From Azospirillum sp. OGB3 (GTDB taxonomy: Bacteria > Pseudomonadota > Alphaproteobacteria > Azospirillales > Azospirillaceae), in NCBI RefSeq assembly GCF_014192915.1, contig NZ_JACHYN010000015.1, positions 1 to 64,000 on the forward strand: a stretch of DNA of 64,000 nucleotides. The letters run 5' to 3'. Below are positions 1 to 7,424 of the stretch, in pieces (positions within the stretch are counted from its first letter, which is position 1; every line of letters begins with the position of its first letter). The position numbers and the translations under genes are program-made. The notes under the pieces were generated by a model. It made no database searches. It saw only the letters and a program-made list of their open reading frames with translations, and was not told where the DNA came from.

Positions 1-90
1 GAGCCCGCTGCCGTCATCGCATGGTCAGCTTGGAGACGATGCCATCAGGCCATCGCCAACCAAGCCCACAAGCGTAAGGCGCAACTGTAA
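1..90 (+). pseudogene. C-terminal end of a transposase, cut by the window edge
   Basis: Frame 1 is open from the window edge to a TAA at 88-90 and ends in residues reading WSAWRRCHQAIANQAHKRK. Arg/His/Lys-rich tails of this kind (WSxWRRxHQ...HxxR) close many IS701/IS4-like transposases. Only about 29 residues are visible, so it cannot be told whether the gene upstream is intact. No terminal inverted repeat of the element could be identified downstream. The call rests on resemblance to the family tail only. Confidence 0.5.
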
Positions 91-332
91 TGCTAACCCG
101 TCCACCGAGCCGGGGCAACTCCCACCGGCGGGTCCCCCCAGTCGGTGGGGACAGAATGGCGGAGTCCCTGACGGAGGGCACGACAACGGAGCTTTCCCGT
201 TCCGCACCCTCGATCGAAGGGAGGCACGCCCTCCGTTGGAGGTGGGAACTCTTGGAAGGCTCCCGAGTTGGGCTTTGTTGCGATGCAACATTGTCCTGCA
301 AGTGTGACGCACCGACAGGTTGGGAGGATGCG
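91..332. other. Non-coding stretch with nested inverted repeats
   Basis: This lies between the transposase tail and the hemerythrin gene. It contains a 7-bp hairpin (CCCACCG at 121-127 with CGGTGGG at 143-149) and a longer-range inverted repeat (ACGGAGGGC at 171-179 with GCCCTCCGT at 228-236). These could belong to the end of the insertion element or to the leader of the next gene. No convincing promoter boxes were recognised. Confidence 0.4.
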
Positions 333-1412
333 ATGACCATCACGCAATTGCTTCAAAACAGTCCCGCTAAGGCAAACGAGCTGTTCGCCAAACTGTCCGA
401 CACCTCCAGCGGCGCGGTGAAAACCCGCGAGAAGCTGCTGTCTGAGTTGAAGGAAGAGTTGGAAGTTCAAGCGCGTCTGGAAGAGCAGCATCTCTTTCCA
501 GTCCTAAAGAAACACAAAGAAACCAAGGACTTGGTGGCGGACGCAATCAACGACAACAAGCAGGTCCGCGCGCTGCTGACCGACCTGGAGCGTACGCCCA
601 AGGACGATGAGGGCTTCGCTCAAAAGGTTACGGCACTGAAGAAGGTCTTTCAGCAGCACGTTCGAGACGAACGTAAGGAGTTGTTGCCGGCCGTGCGAAA
701 CGCGCTGAGCGAGGAAGAGGCGAAGGCGGTCACCGAGAAGCTGGAGGCCGGTCGGGCCAGGATCGAAGAAGCCAAGCGCGACGAAGCCGAAGAACGTCGC
801 GCCGCCGCACGCCGCGAACGCGAGGAGGCGGAGCGCGTGGAGGCTGAAGCGGAGGCCGAAAGGCAACGCATCCGTGAAGCGAGTGCCGCGCTGACGCGCC
901 CAGCGGAGGCGATGACGGAAGGCAGCGTGCAGGCGCTGACGACCAGCGGGACGATGGCGCGGGCCGGAGCCGAGGCCGCTACGGAAGCTTCGCGCCAAGC
1001 GGCGGGCCTCATCGGCCAAGCGGCCCAACAGACGACCTCAACCATGGCTCGCACGGCCAGAAGCTACGCCGATGCGGCGCTGCCGTCTCGCGGCGCCATC
1101 CAGACCATGGCCGCCCTGCCGATGGCGACCGCCGATGCCACCCGTGAAGTGGTTGATGCCTGGATGGACTGGATGAACAAGTCTGTTGAAACGAGCAAAC
1201 GGGCGTCTCAGGCCTTCGCGCATAGCATCACCCCGATGCAGATCGCCGAGGTGCAGAGCCGATATGTGCAGGAGAACATGCAGGCCATGATGGAAGTGGG
1301 CGAGCGGTTGAGCCAGATCGCCATGCGAGCCATGCAAGGCATGACGCGCAACGCTCATGACGCTGGGGAGCGGGCACAAGAAAAGGGTAACGGTCTGCGC
1401 TCACGGCGATAG
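333..1412 (+). CDS. Hemerythrin (HHE) domain protein fused to a phasin-like C-terminus
   Basis: 359 aa from the ATG at 333, chosen because GGGAGG lies 5 nt upstream; an ATG-initiated frame extends to 90 but has no ribosome site. Residues about 1-140 are an HHE cation-binding four-helix bundle, with E and H residues as in EEQHLFPVLKKH and HVRDERKELLP. A highly charged Arg/Glu/Ala coiled coil follows (about 145-190). From about 255 onward comes a phasin-like helical segment (WMDWMNKSVE ... QSRYVQENMQAM). Hemerythrin domains bind a di-iron centre that senses or carries oxygen or NO; phasins coat polyhydroxyalkanoate granules or act as stress proteins. The combined role is inferred, not shown. 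The gene is monocistronic, with decayed DNA on both sides. Confidence 0.75.
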   Translation: MTITQLLQNSPAKANELFAKLSDTSSGAVKTREKLLSELKEELEVQARLEEQHLFPVLKKHKETKDLVADAINDNKQVRALLTDLERTPKDDEGFAQKVTALKKVFQQHVRDERKELLPAVRNALSEEEAKAVTEKLEAGRARIEEAKRDEAEERRAAARREREEAERVEAEAEAERQRIREASAALTRPAEAMTEGSVQALTTSGTMARAGAEAATEASRQAAGLIGQAAQQTTSTMARTARSYADAALPSRGAIQTMAALPMATADATREVVDAWMDWMNKSVETSKRASQAFAHSITPMQIAEVQSRYVQENMQAMMEVGERLSQIAMRAMQGMTRNAHDAGERAQEKGNGLRSRR

Positions 1413-1514
1413 GCGCGCAGACTATCACGGCGGCTTTCCAACGGGGGCGAGCCGCCGTGTAAGGCAAAGCTGTTTGGCGAGACGGCTCACGGTATCCCAA
1501 ATTTGAAGCGGGGC

Positions 1515-1793
1515 TCAGCGTCTCGCTATTCCCCCATCCACTACGGGCCGGAACTGGATCACTTTCGCCATCACCCCCGGTCCGCCGTGCGGCACGAAGA
1601 ACCGGGTGGCACCGGAGATCATCTCCTGGATGACCCCCACCTTCTTCATATCCTGATAATAGTCCCCCACGATGGTCCCTTCATTTCGATGCGTGCCTCG
1701 CCGGAGACCTTGGCCCGCACCACCCGCCAGCCGTTGGCGAGTTGGAGGTCATGCCCGGCCAGCACCGTCTCGATGGCCTCCTTCGGTGGTGCC
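1515..1793 (-). pseudogene. Degenerate gene fragment, possibly strawberry-notch-like C-terminus
   Basis: Reading the minus strand, a coherent protein fragment appears in two frames. The first runs KEAIETVLAGHDLQLANGWR...EARIEMKG (about 1793-1683). After a frameshift it continues with IVGDYYQDMKKVGVIQEMIS...MAKVIQFRP and stops at 1515. There is no start codon or ribosome site, and the 5' part is missing. The pattern LANGWRVVR...VSGEARIE recalls the C-terminal part of strawberry-notch-type helicase/methyltransferase proteins of plasmids and phages. This assignment is from memory and weak. The fragment is fused directly to the binding-protein remnant upstream, so it marks a deletion or recombination joint. 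Confidence 0.4.
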
Positions 1794-1794
1794 G

Positions 1795-2156
1795 TAGTCG
1801 AACAGCAGGTCGGGGCAGGTGGCGAGCACCACCTCGACGTTGGCGGTGTCGCCGCGCCCGGTCAGCCTCCCGAGTTCCGGTAACGTCGCGTAGCGCTTCG
1901 GCATGAAGGCCGCCTCGGCCTTGGAGTTCGCCCGTGGCCAGCCGAGCATCATGTCGAGCGCCAGGGTGTAGAGCAGGATGGCGGCGGGCGGGCCGGCGGC
2001 GAACACGCGGCCCACCCGCTCCGGCACCGCCACGACGCGTCCGACGTCGTCTCACATCTCGCGCGCTGTGGCCGGCGCCGCGGACAGCGTGGCGAGGACG
2101 ACGAGCAGGCAGACCCATGGACGCATCCAGCGCACCCAAGCCCCGACCTTCTCCAT
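1795..2156 (-). pseudogene. Truncated TroA/BtuF-type metal-complex binding protein
   Basis: From the ATG at 2156 the minus strand encodes a signal peptide (WVCLLVVLATLSAAPATA). An in-frame TGA follows near 2055, and then a clear periplasmic binding-protein N-domain (VPERVGRVFAAGPPAA, LDMMLGWPR, LPELGRLTGRGDTANVE, PDLLFDYGTT). The family normally has about 330-370 aa; here only the first ~115 survive before unrelated sequence. Such proteins bind ferric-siderophore, cobalamin or metal chelates for ABC import. It lies directly downstream of modA and tupA homologues in the same direction, which suggests it once belonged to the same metal-uptake set. It is dead because of a stop codon and a missing C-domain. 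Confidence 0.65.
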
Positions 2157-2210
2157 GCGTCCTCCGATCACAGTCATGTCTTCAGCGATAAGCGACGGAG
2201 CTGCGCCGCG

Positions 2211-3023
2211 TCATGGCTTTGCGAAGCCGTAGCGCTCGAGCACCGCCTGGCCGGCCGGCGCGAGGATATATTCGGCGAACGCCTCCCCGCGCGCCGCGTC
2301 CGCCACCTTGACAACGGTGAGCCCGTACTCGGCCCCGACAGCCAACTCCGCCGGCACCGCCACGATCCTCAACGCCGGCACTTCCGCCGCCGCGAGGCGG
2401 GCGTTGGTGCAGTATGTGAGGAACAGATCGGCCTGCCGCTGCTCCATGACCCAGGCGTACGGGTTGCGGCCCTCCGGCGGCTTGGCCGAATCCGGCCCAC
2501 CGGTGAGCTTGAGCGCCTTGCCGTCGAGCGTGGTCAGGCTGCCCGGCCGCACGGCGTCGGCCTTGCGGAACAACTCCCAGGAGTAGTCACCGGCGGGGTC
2601 GGCCTTCGGTGTCGACGTGCCGACGCGCACCTTCGTGTCGAGCAGGCGCTCCAGCAGCGTCGCCGGGGTCACGTTCATGTCGGGCTGGGCCAACGCGCAG
2701 AGCTGGTTGCGGGCGAATAGGCGCACCGGGCCGGACTTGCCGGCCATGCTGAGCGCTCTGGGATGCTCCATGTTGGCCGAGGCGAAGACGTCACCGGGCT
2801 CCCCCTTCTCCAGCCGCTCCTTAAGCAGGCCGGACGGGCCGAAGGTGGCCTCGACCGGGACGCCTTTGGCAGCCTGGTACTCCTTCGCCAGTTCGGTGAA
2901 GGCAGCCTTCAGGCTGCCGGCGGCGTAGAGCTTCACGGCGTCCGCGGCGGCGGCATCGCCACCGAACAGCACGCCGAGGGCGACGGCGGCCACCGCGCCC
3001 CTCCGCTTCGTCCGATGCTCCAT
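2211..3023 (-). CDS. ModA-like molybdate-type ABC substrate-binding protein
   Basis: 270 aa with an N-terminal signal peptide (VAAVALGVLFGGDAAAA). The mature part has the ModA features: VKLYAAGSLKAAFTELA near the start, GPSGLLKERLEKGEPGDVFASAN, and the C-terminal YGLTVV and PAGQAVLERYGF segments. Length matches the family (about 250-270 aa). It would capture molybdate or tungstate in the periplasm. Its start has GGGGGG 6 nt upstream, and it follows the tupA-like gene by 12 nt, so the two are co-transcribed. No modB/modC permease or ATPase is nearby, so the binding protein must use a transporter encoded elsewhere. An unusual His/Arg-rich N-terminus precedes the signal core. Confidence 0.8.
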   Translation of the reverse strand: MEHRTKRRGAVAAVALGVLFGGDAAAADAVKLYAAGSLKAAFTELAKEYQAAKGVPVEATFGPSGLLKERLEKGEPGDVFASANMEHPRALSMAGKSGPVRLFARNQLCALAQPDMNVTPATLLERLLDTKVRVGTSTPKADPAGDYSWELFRKADAVRPGSLTTLDGKALKLTGGPDSAKPPEGRNPYAWVMEQRQADLFLTYCTNARLAAAEVPALRIVAVPAELAVGAEYGLTVVKVADAARGEAFAEYILAPAGQAVLERYGFAKP

Positions 3024-3035
3024 GATCGTCCCCCC

Positions 3036-3875
3036 TTAGGCGCCGGGCTCGTTGGCGTTGGGGAAGAACAGCGGCTCGCCACCGATCTTGTAGGACGCGA
3101 TGGCGCCCTGGCCCTCCGGCGAGCGCAACCAGTCGATGAACGACTGCCCCTCGGTCTTCTTAACGTGCGGGAACTTCGCCGGGTTCACCAGCATGACGCC
3201 GTACTGGTTGAACAGGCGCTTGTCGCCCTCGGCGACGACCTCGAGATCGCCGCGGTTCTTGAAGCTTAGCCACGTGCCGCGGTCGGCCAGCGTGTAGGCA
3301 TTCATCGCAGCAGCAGCGTTCAACGTCGGCCCCATCCCTTGACCCAGCGCCTTGTACCAGTCGCCCGACTTCGGCTCGACGCCGGCGGCTTTCCACAGGC
3401 CGAGTTCGGTCTTGTTGGTGCCGCTGTCGTCACCGCGCGAGGCGAAGGGAGCCTTGGTCTCGGCAAGCTTCTTCAAGGCCGCGGTGATGTCCTTGCCGCC
3501 CTTCACACCAGCCGGGTCGGCCTTCGGACCGATCAAGGCGAAATCGTTGTACATGACGGGGAAGCGCTGCACCCCGAAGCCCTCGGCGACAAACGCCTCC
3601 TCCGACGGTTTGTGGTGGACGAACAGCACGTCGGCGTCGCCGCGCTTGGCCTGGTCGATAGCCTGCCCGGTGCCCTTGACGACGACCCGCACCTCGGTTC
3701 CGGTCTTCGCCTTGAACAGCGGCAGGATGTGCTTGAACAGCCCCGAGTCCTCGGTCGAGGTGGTCGAGGCGACGGTGATGAACCGGTCCTCGGCATCTGC
3801 CGGTGCCGCAGTCGTCATGACGGCCGCAAGAATGGCGACCGTCGCCAGAATCGATCGGCGGGATAGCAGGGACAT
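3036..3875 (-). CDS. tupA: Tungstate (TupA-type) ABC substrate-binding protein
   Basis: 279 aa. A signal peptide (ILATVAILAAVMTTAAPADA) is followed by the TupA hallmark ITVASTTSTEDSGLFKHILP, then FKAKTGTEVRVVVKGTGQAI, GDADVLFVHHKPSEE and GDDSGTNKTE. These residues form the oxyanion pocket of the tungstate-specific PstS-like family. It exports to the periplasm and binds WO4 (possibly MoO4). The ATG at 3875 has GGAGG about 10 nt upstream. A ModE-type palindrome sits 22 nt upstream of the start, so expression is probably shut off when molybdate or tungstate is plentiful. It is first in an operon with the ModA-like gene. TupB and TupC are absent here. Confidence 0.85.
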   Translation of the reverse strand: MSLLSRRSILATVAILAAVMTTAAPADAEDRFITVASTTSTEDSGLFKHILPLFKAKTGTEVRVVVKGTGQAIDQAKRGDADVLFVHHKPSEEAFVAEGFGVQRFPVMYNDFALIGPKADPAGVKGGKDITAALKKLAETKAPFASRGDDSGTNKTELGLWKAAGVEPKSGDWYKALGQGMGPTLNAAAAMNAYTLADRGTWLSFKNRGDLEVVAEGDKRLFNQYGVMLVNPAKFPHVKKTEGQSFIDWLRSPEGQGAIASYKIGGEPLFFPNANEPGA

Positions 3876-3896
3876 GACGGCGAATTCCTCCCAGGT

Positions 3897-3918
3897 GTTA
3901 TGACAATTTCACCATAAC
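3897..3918. promoter_or_regulatory. Candidate ModE box upstream of tupA
   Basis: The sequence reads GTTAT, 12 bases, ATAAC, with the outer arms GTTATG/CATAAC perfectly complementary. The E. coli ModE operator has the same GTTAT-N12-ATAAC architecture. It sits 22-43 nt before the tupA start codon, where a bound repressor would cover the promoter or transcription start. Genes downstream are a tungstate and a molybdate binding protein, which fits ModE logic. Inference from pattern and context; no modE gene is in the window. Confidence 0.65.
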
Positions 3919-4044
3919 GGGGATCCCATCGCGCCCAAAGCGATCATTCGCACGTCGCGCCTATGCGGAGGCCGCGGCGCAAGCCATGAGATAGCCGATC
4001 GGCCTCAACGTTCCAGCCGGACCATGGCCTGCGCTCGCGCTACC

Positions 4045-4251
4045 TCACTTCCCAATGATCACGTCCGAGGCCTTGATGATCGCGACGACATCGTCCCCCG
4101 TCGAGAAAGCGAGATCCTCGATGGTTTCGGTCGTCACGGTCGAGGTGATGATCATGCCGTTGCCCACGTCGATCTTCACCTTCGACGACACCAGCCCTTT
4201 TTCGATACCGGCCACTTTGCCTTTGAGCTGATTGCGTGCGCTTAGTTTCAT
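4045..4251 (-). CDS. Mop molybdopterin/molybdate-binding (TOBE) protein
   Basis: 68 aa from ATG 4251, with a GGGGGG ribosome site just upstream. It is a single TOBE/Mop domain: KLSARNQLKGKV at the start, VSSKVKIDVG in the middle, and the typical VAIIKASDVIIG end. Free-standing Mop proteins (about 68-70 aa) form hexamers that store molybdate or tungstate in the cytoplasm. The start codon at 4287 is less likely because it lacks a ribosome site. It lies upstream of tupA in the same direction, separated by a ~170-nt gap that carries the ModE-like box, so it may be transcribed separately. It fits the molybdenum/tungsten theme of this segment. Confidence 0.85.
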   Translation of the reverse strand: MKLSARNQLKGKVAGIEKGLVSSKVKIDVGNGMIITSTVTTETIEDLAFSTGDDVVAIIKASDVIIGK

Positions 4252-4833
4252 GTCCCCCCTCCCTCGGAAGCGCGAACGTTGGGTCATGAGGTCGTTCGGG
4301 ATGGAGAGCGATCAAGGGCGCCAAGCCCGTCCACTGGACGATGGTGGCTCTTGGCGACAGGCGGCCATCCTCATCGGGCGAAGCCCTTCAACAGCTGAAC
4401 CGGACGATAGGACTGTATTGCTTGTAGCTCTCTCCTGCTACCAGCTTCGCCCGTTTCGACGGGCATCGAGTTGCAGCGGAGCTTTGGTCGCTCCTCATCC
4501 CGCGGGGATAGTCATGCCGGTGGACGACCGGCCCGCTGCATTCAGTTCTGCCCGCTTCGGCGGGCGCCGAGTTGCGGCGGAGGGACGGTCGGTGACTCCA
4601 GACACCGGCCCTGGCGGATTGGACACCCGCCCCGCCGCAAACCTACCCCTCGACGGGGGACAGTGCTGATGGTCTGAAGGTAGCCGCCACAGAGAGGGTG
4701 GCGGTGAAGGTCGGGCCGGAGCTGAGCCCCCGGCTTTCCCGAGTGCTGCCGCGCTGGGCACCGGAGGAGGCGGATTACAGCGCGGGAGGCGGGGCGGCGC
4801 CGATAGCCGGACGAGCGTCCGACACCGCCCATA
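4252..4833. other. Long intergenic region with structured repeats, no protein gene
   Basis: Frames are open here because of high GC, but none shows a recognisable protein, good ribosome site or family motif. The notable content is the tandem UUCG hairpin pair (4446-4603) and, at its right border, a tRNA-like sequence. The left part (4252-4440) holds nothing I can name beyond the leader of mop. Confidence 0.5.
4446..4603. ncRNA. Tandem structured repeat with covarying UUCG hairpins
   Basis: Two related units lie 101 bp apart. Unit 1 has a 6-bp hairpin GCCCGT-TTCG-ACGGGC (4449-4464) followed by ATCGAGTTGCAGCGGAG. Unit 2 has GCCCGC-TTCG-GCGGGC (4550-4565) followed by GCCGAGTTGCGGCGGAG. The loop-closing pair changes from T-A to C-G, keeping the pair. 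Both units end in a GGAG...CTCC stem. Conserved structure with a compensatory change argues for RNA function or a folded mobile repeat, not coding. Orientation and function are unknown; the hairpins read the same on both strands. Confidence 0.4.
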
Positions 4834-4908
4834 GCTGCCTTGGCTGAATGGCGAGGCAGCGGGCTTCCGACCCGCATAAGGTGGGTTCGATTCCCCCAGG
4901 CCGCTCCA
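4834..4908 (+). tRNA. tRNA-like gene, anticodon TCC (Gly), divergent
   Basis: A full cloverleaf can be drawn. Acceptor GCTGCCT pairs with AGGCCGC (one T-C mismatch). The D arm has A14 and GG. Anticodon stem GCGGG/CCCGC has loop CTTCCGA, giving anticodon TCC. T arm GTGGG-TTCGATT-CCCCC has one T-C mismatch. An encoded CCA ends at 4908. Conserved bases (T33, GTTCGATTC) are present. Two mismatched pairs and G37 make it unlike an ordinary housekeeping glycine tRNA, so it may be a decaying or accessory copy. Confidence 0.5.
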
Positions 4909-4958
4909 TTGCGTGGTCATCTGCGCAAACTGTCTCTGGCTGTCTTGTATGGTGTGCG

Positions 4959-6977
4959 TTAGAGACTTGGGTCGATGACCGCAAATCGGAGGTCTTGTGC
5001 CGTCGCGTCCAGGACGAGGATGCTGTCTCCGCCTCCGAGAGCGATGTGCACGCTTCCTCCCAACTCGATGACGTGCTCCGCCCGCCATGCCACCGTACCG
5101 ATGTCCTGCTCGAATCCCTTCAGAATGATGACGTCCAGCAGCGGGTCGAAGGCGGTCAGCACATCAGCGCCGCTGCCTGGGGCAAAGAAGAACTGGTCGC
5201 TTTCGCCGTCCCGCTCGGCAAGCAGCACATCATCGCCAACGCCGCCATCCACGATGTCGCGCCCAGCACCCGACACGAGGACATCCCGCCCGGACATGCC
5301 ATAAAGGCGATCGGCGCCTTCCGCCCCGTCGATGAAATCTGCGCCGGCCCCGCCGTTTAGCCGGTCGTCCCCGGCACCGGCCAAGATGCGATCATCACCA
5401 CCCAATCCATGAATCCGGTCCGCACCATCTCCGCCTAGCAACGTGTCGTTGCCTTCAGATCCTCGGTGGATACCGTCCGGTGCTGCGATGACACCGAGCA
5501 GCTTGGCCGTGTGATCCCAATAGTCGTTTGCTATTCCAGGGGGAAGCTCCGCGAGTACGATGGTGCCGTCCGTCGTGCCGTCGGACAGGAAGAATCGATC
5601 GGTCTTGGCGGCGTAATCACGATCGAACCCCAGCATGTGGCCATCAAGATCCCCGAGGAGCTTGTCGCCGAAGGCTCCCCCCGACGTGTTATGCACCTTG
5701 TGTGTGCCTTCGGGCGTGCCATCGGTCACCCACAGAGCAGCCGGATCGGCTCCGCTCTGATCCGTCAGGAAGAAGGCCCGGTCACCGGCAATCTCAATGT
5801 CCTGGTACATCCAATCATTCTGATGGAGCTCGGCGGTCCCGCCAGGTATTCCATCGCTCGCCAGCAGGCGTTGCGAGCCCGACCAATAGCTTTCGTCCAA
5901 GAAGAGAAGGCGATCTCCATCATCGCCGGGCGGTCCCTTATCGAGCCATCCGAGCGGGTTGGCGAGTTCCTGGCTCGGCAGAAAGCTCACCTTGCCAGTA
6001 GCCTCTTCCAAAATACCAATCAGCGAGGCAGAACCTTGTTCCACCCGGTAGGTATCCAGGTCGGTCGTGAACACCACATGGCCGTTGCGCACGCCGGCGA
6101 TCCGCTCAAGGTCCCAACCCTGCATAGTCAGGTCGCCAAGGTAGCGCGTGCCCTCGGGCGTGCCATCGGTGATCCAGAATGTTGAATGACGGACGGCGGT
6201 AGGCCATTCCATGCTCCCGGTCCAGTCGATGACATTTGTGACTGACACCACAAGCCCCTCAGGCGAGGGGGAATAGCGGACGGCCCCGCTGTCGGGGATG
6301 AGGTTCGCAAAGGCCGTCGCGGTGCCGTTGGGATTGACGAAGGTAAGCTTGGAAGGCCAGGACGCCGCCCCCTCGTGAAAGGCAACCCCACCGTCATTCA
6401 TGCTGACCAGTGTGATGCCGTAGGACCAGGAGGGGAGCGGCGTCATCTCATGGAAGAGGACAGTTCCGGCGGCGGTGCCATCGGAGCTCCAGATCCCATC
6501 CTGAGTGTCACCGTCTGCGTGCAGGTAGATCCGGCCGTGTGCAGCGGTCAACGCCGATGGGGAAGACCCATGTATCCCCTGCATGACGTCGGCAACCATT
6601 CGGGCCCCCCCCGCGGTTCCGTCGCTTACCCACAGCTCACGGCCGTGAATCCCGTCATCCGCAGTGAAGAACAGTCGGTCGCCGACCACAGTCAGATCGT
6701 CCGGGGCGCCTGATGCGGCGCCGGCCGCGGCGTCGAACATCCGGGTCCCGCTGCTGGTGCCATCCGTGACCCAGAGTTCGCGTCCGTGCAGGCCGTCGTC
6801 GGCGGTGAAGAATATCTTACCGCCGGCGACGACGGCGTCTTGAGGGGCGCTCCCCTCCTCGCCGGATCTGATGTCGGCAATAAGGCGCGTTCCCGACGGC
6901 GTGCCGTCGGTGACCCAAAGTTCAGCGCCTGTGTTTTGCATTGTGGCTGTGAAAACAGCGATCTTCGTTAGTGACAT
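4959..6977 (-). CDS. Large ELWxxDGT-repeat protein with C-terminal RTX calcium-binding repeats
   Basis: 672 aa from ATG 6977 (MSLTKIAVF), chosen because GGAGGGGG lies directly upstream; the upstream extension to 7055 is unlikely. Residues about 15-465 contain at least eight ELWVTDGTxxGT-like repeats spaced roughly 45-50 residues, a probable beta-propeller. Residues about 510-600 carry RTX nonapeptides (GSEGNDTLLGGDGAD, LGGDDRILAGAGDD, NGGAGADFIDGAEGAD), followed by a terminal region typical of type I secretion signals. There is no Sec signal peptide. It is predicted to be exported by a type I system and to fold outside the cell with calcium. No type I exporter genes are nearby. The biological role is unknown; adhesion or matrix binding is a guess. 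Confidence 0.8.
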   Translation of the reverse strand: MSLTKIAVFTATMQNTGAELWVTDGTPSGTRLIADIRSGEEGSAPQDAVVAGGKIFFTADDGLHGRELWVTDGTSSGTRMFDAAAGAASGAPDDLTVVGDRLFFTADDGIHGRELWVSDGTAGGARMVADVMQGIHGSSPSALTAAHGRIYLHADGDTQDGIWSSDGTAAGTVLFHEMTPLPSWSYGITLVSMNDGGVAFHEGAASWPSKLTFVNPNGTATAFANLIPDSGAVRYSPSPEGLVVSVTNVIDWTGSMEWPTAVRHSTFWITDGTPEGTRYLGDLTMQGWDLERIAGVRNGHVVFTTDLDTYRVEQGSASLIGILEEATGKVSFLPSQELANPLGWLDKGPPGDDGDRLLFLDESYWSGSQRLLASDGIPGGTAELHQNDWMYQDIEIAGDRAFFLTDQSGADPAALWVTDGTPEGTHKVHNTSGGAFGDKLLGDLDGHMLGFDRDYAAKTDRFFLSDGTTDGTIVLAELPPGIANDYWDHTAKLLGVIAAPDGIHRGSEGNDTLLGGDGADRIHGLGGDDRILAGAGDDRLNGGAGADFIDGAEGADRLYGMSGRDVLVSGAGRDIVDGGVGDDVLLAERDGESDQFFFAPGSGADVLTAFDPLLDVIILKGFEQDIGTVAWRAEHVIELGGSVHIALGGGDSILVLDATAQDLRFAVIDPSL

Positions 6978-7424
6978 GCCCCCTCCAATCGGATGAAGCA
7001 TTGACCAAAAAATCGCGCATCGCAGAATGACAATTTTAGGATGAGCGGAATCCAAGCGTATTCAGAATATTTTATTATCACTATCTTGATAATTTTATAC
7101 TGCATATGGGGATTGATGTTATTTGCTTCCATTGAAAACACAGAAGCGTGTAATGGTATGAAGATACTCTGGTCATGCCACTCGTCATCTTAAATGATGG
7201 ATCCAAGTATCGCATCGCCGAGCTATATTAGGGCGCTTCTGCAAACCGGTGGCGGGTTGTGGATGCATTGGCCTGGAAGGCCCATTAGCGGTTGAGCGCC
7301 ACTGTTAGCCTACGGGCTTTCCTTAAAATTCAGTATGCGCAAGTAGGCCATTATTACACCTACCAAAGCGAGAAAATCTGCTGAATCCTAGCGGGGATAG
7401 ATGGTAGCTACGGCGAGGGGAGGA
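6978..7424. other. AT-rich intergenic region
   Basis: About 450 bp of clearly lower GC than the neighbours (for example 7070-7140), between a minus-strand RTX gene and a plus-strand small secreted gene. It should hold both promoters. I could not assign boxes with confidence. The base composition suggests DNA of foreign origin. Confidence 0.5.

Noticed and set aside
4232..5088. Several open frames of 80-200 aa between mop and the RTX gene, both strands
   Set aside because: No ribosome sites or families, and the translated tracts fall over the tRNA-like gene and the hairpin repeats. Treated as non-coding.
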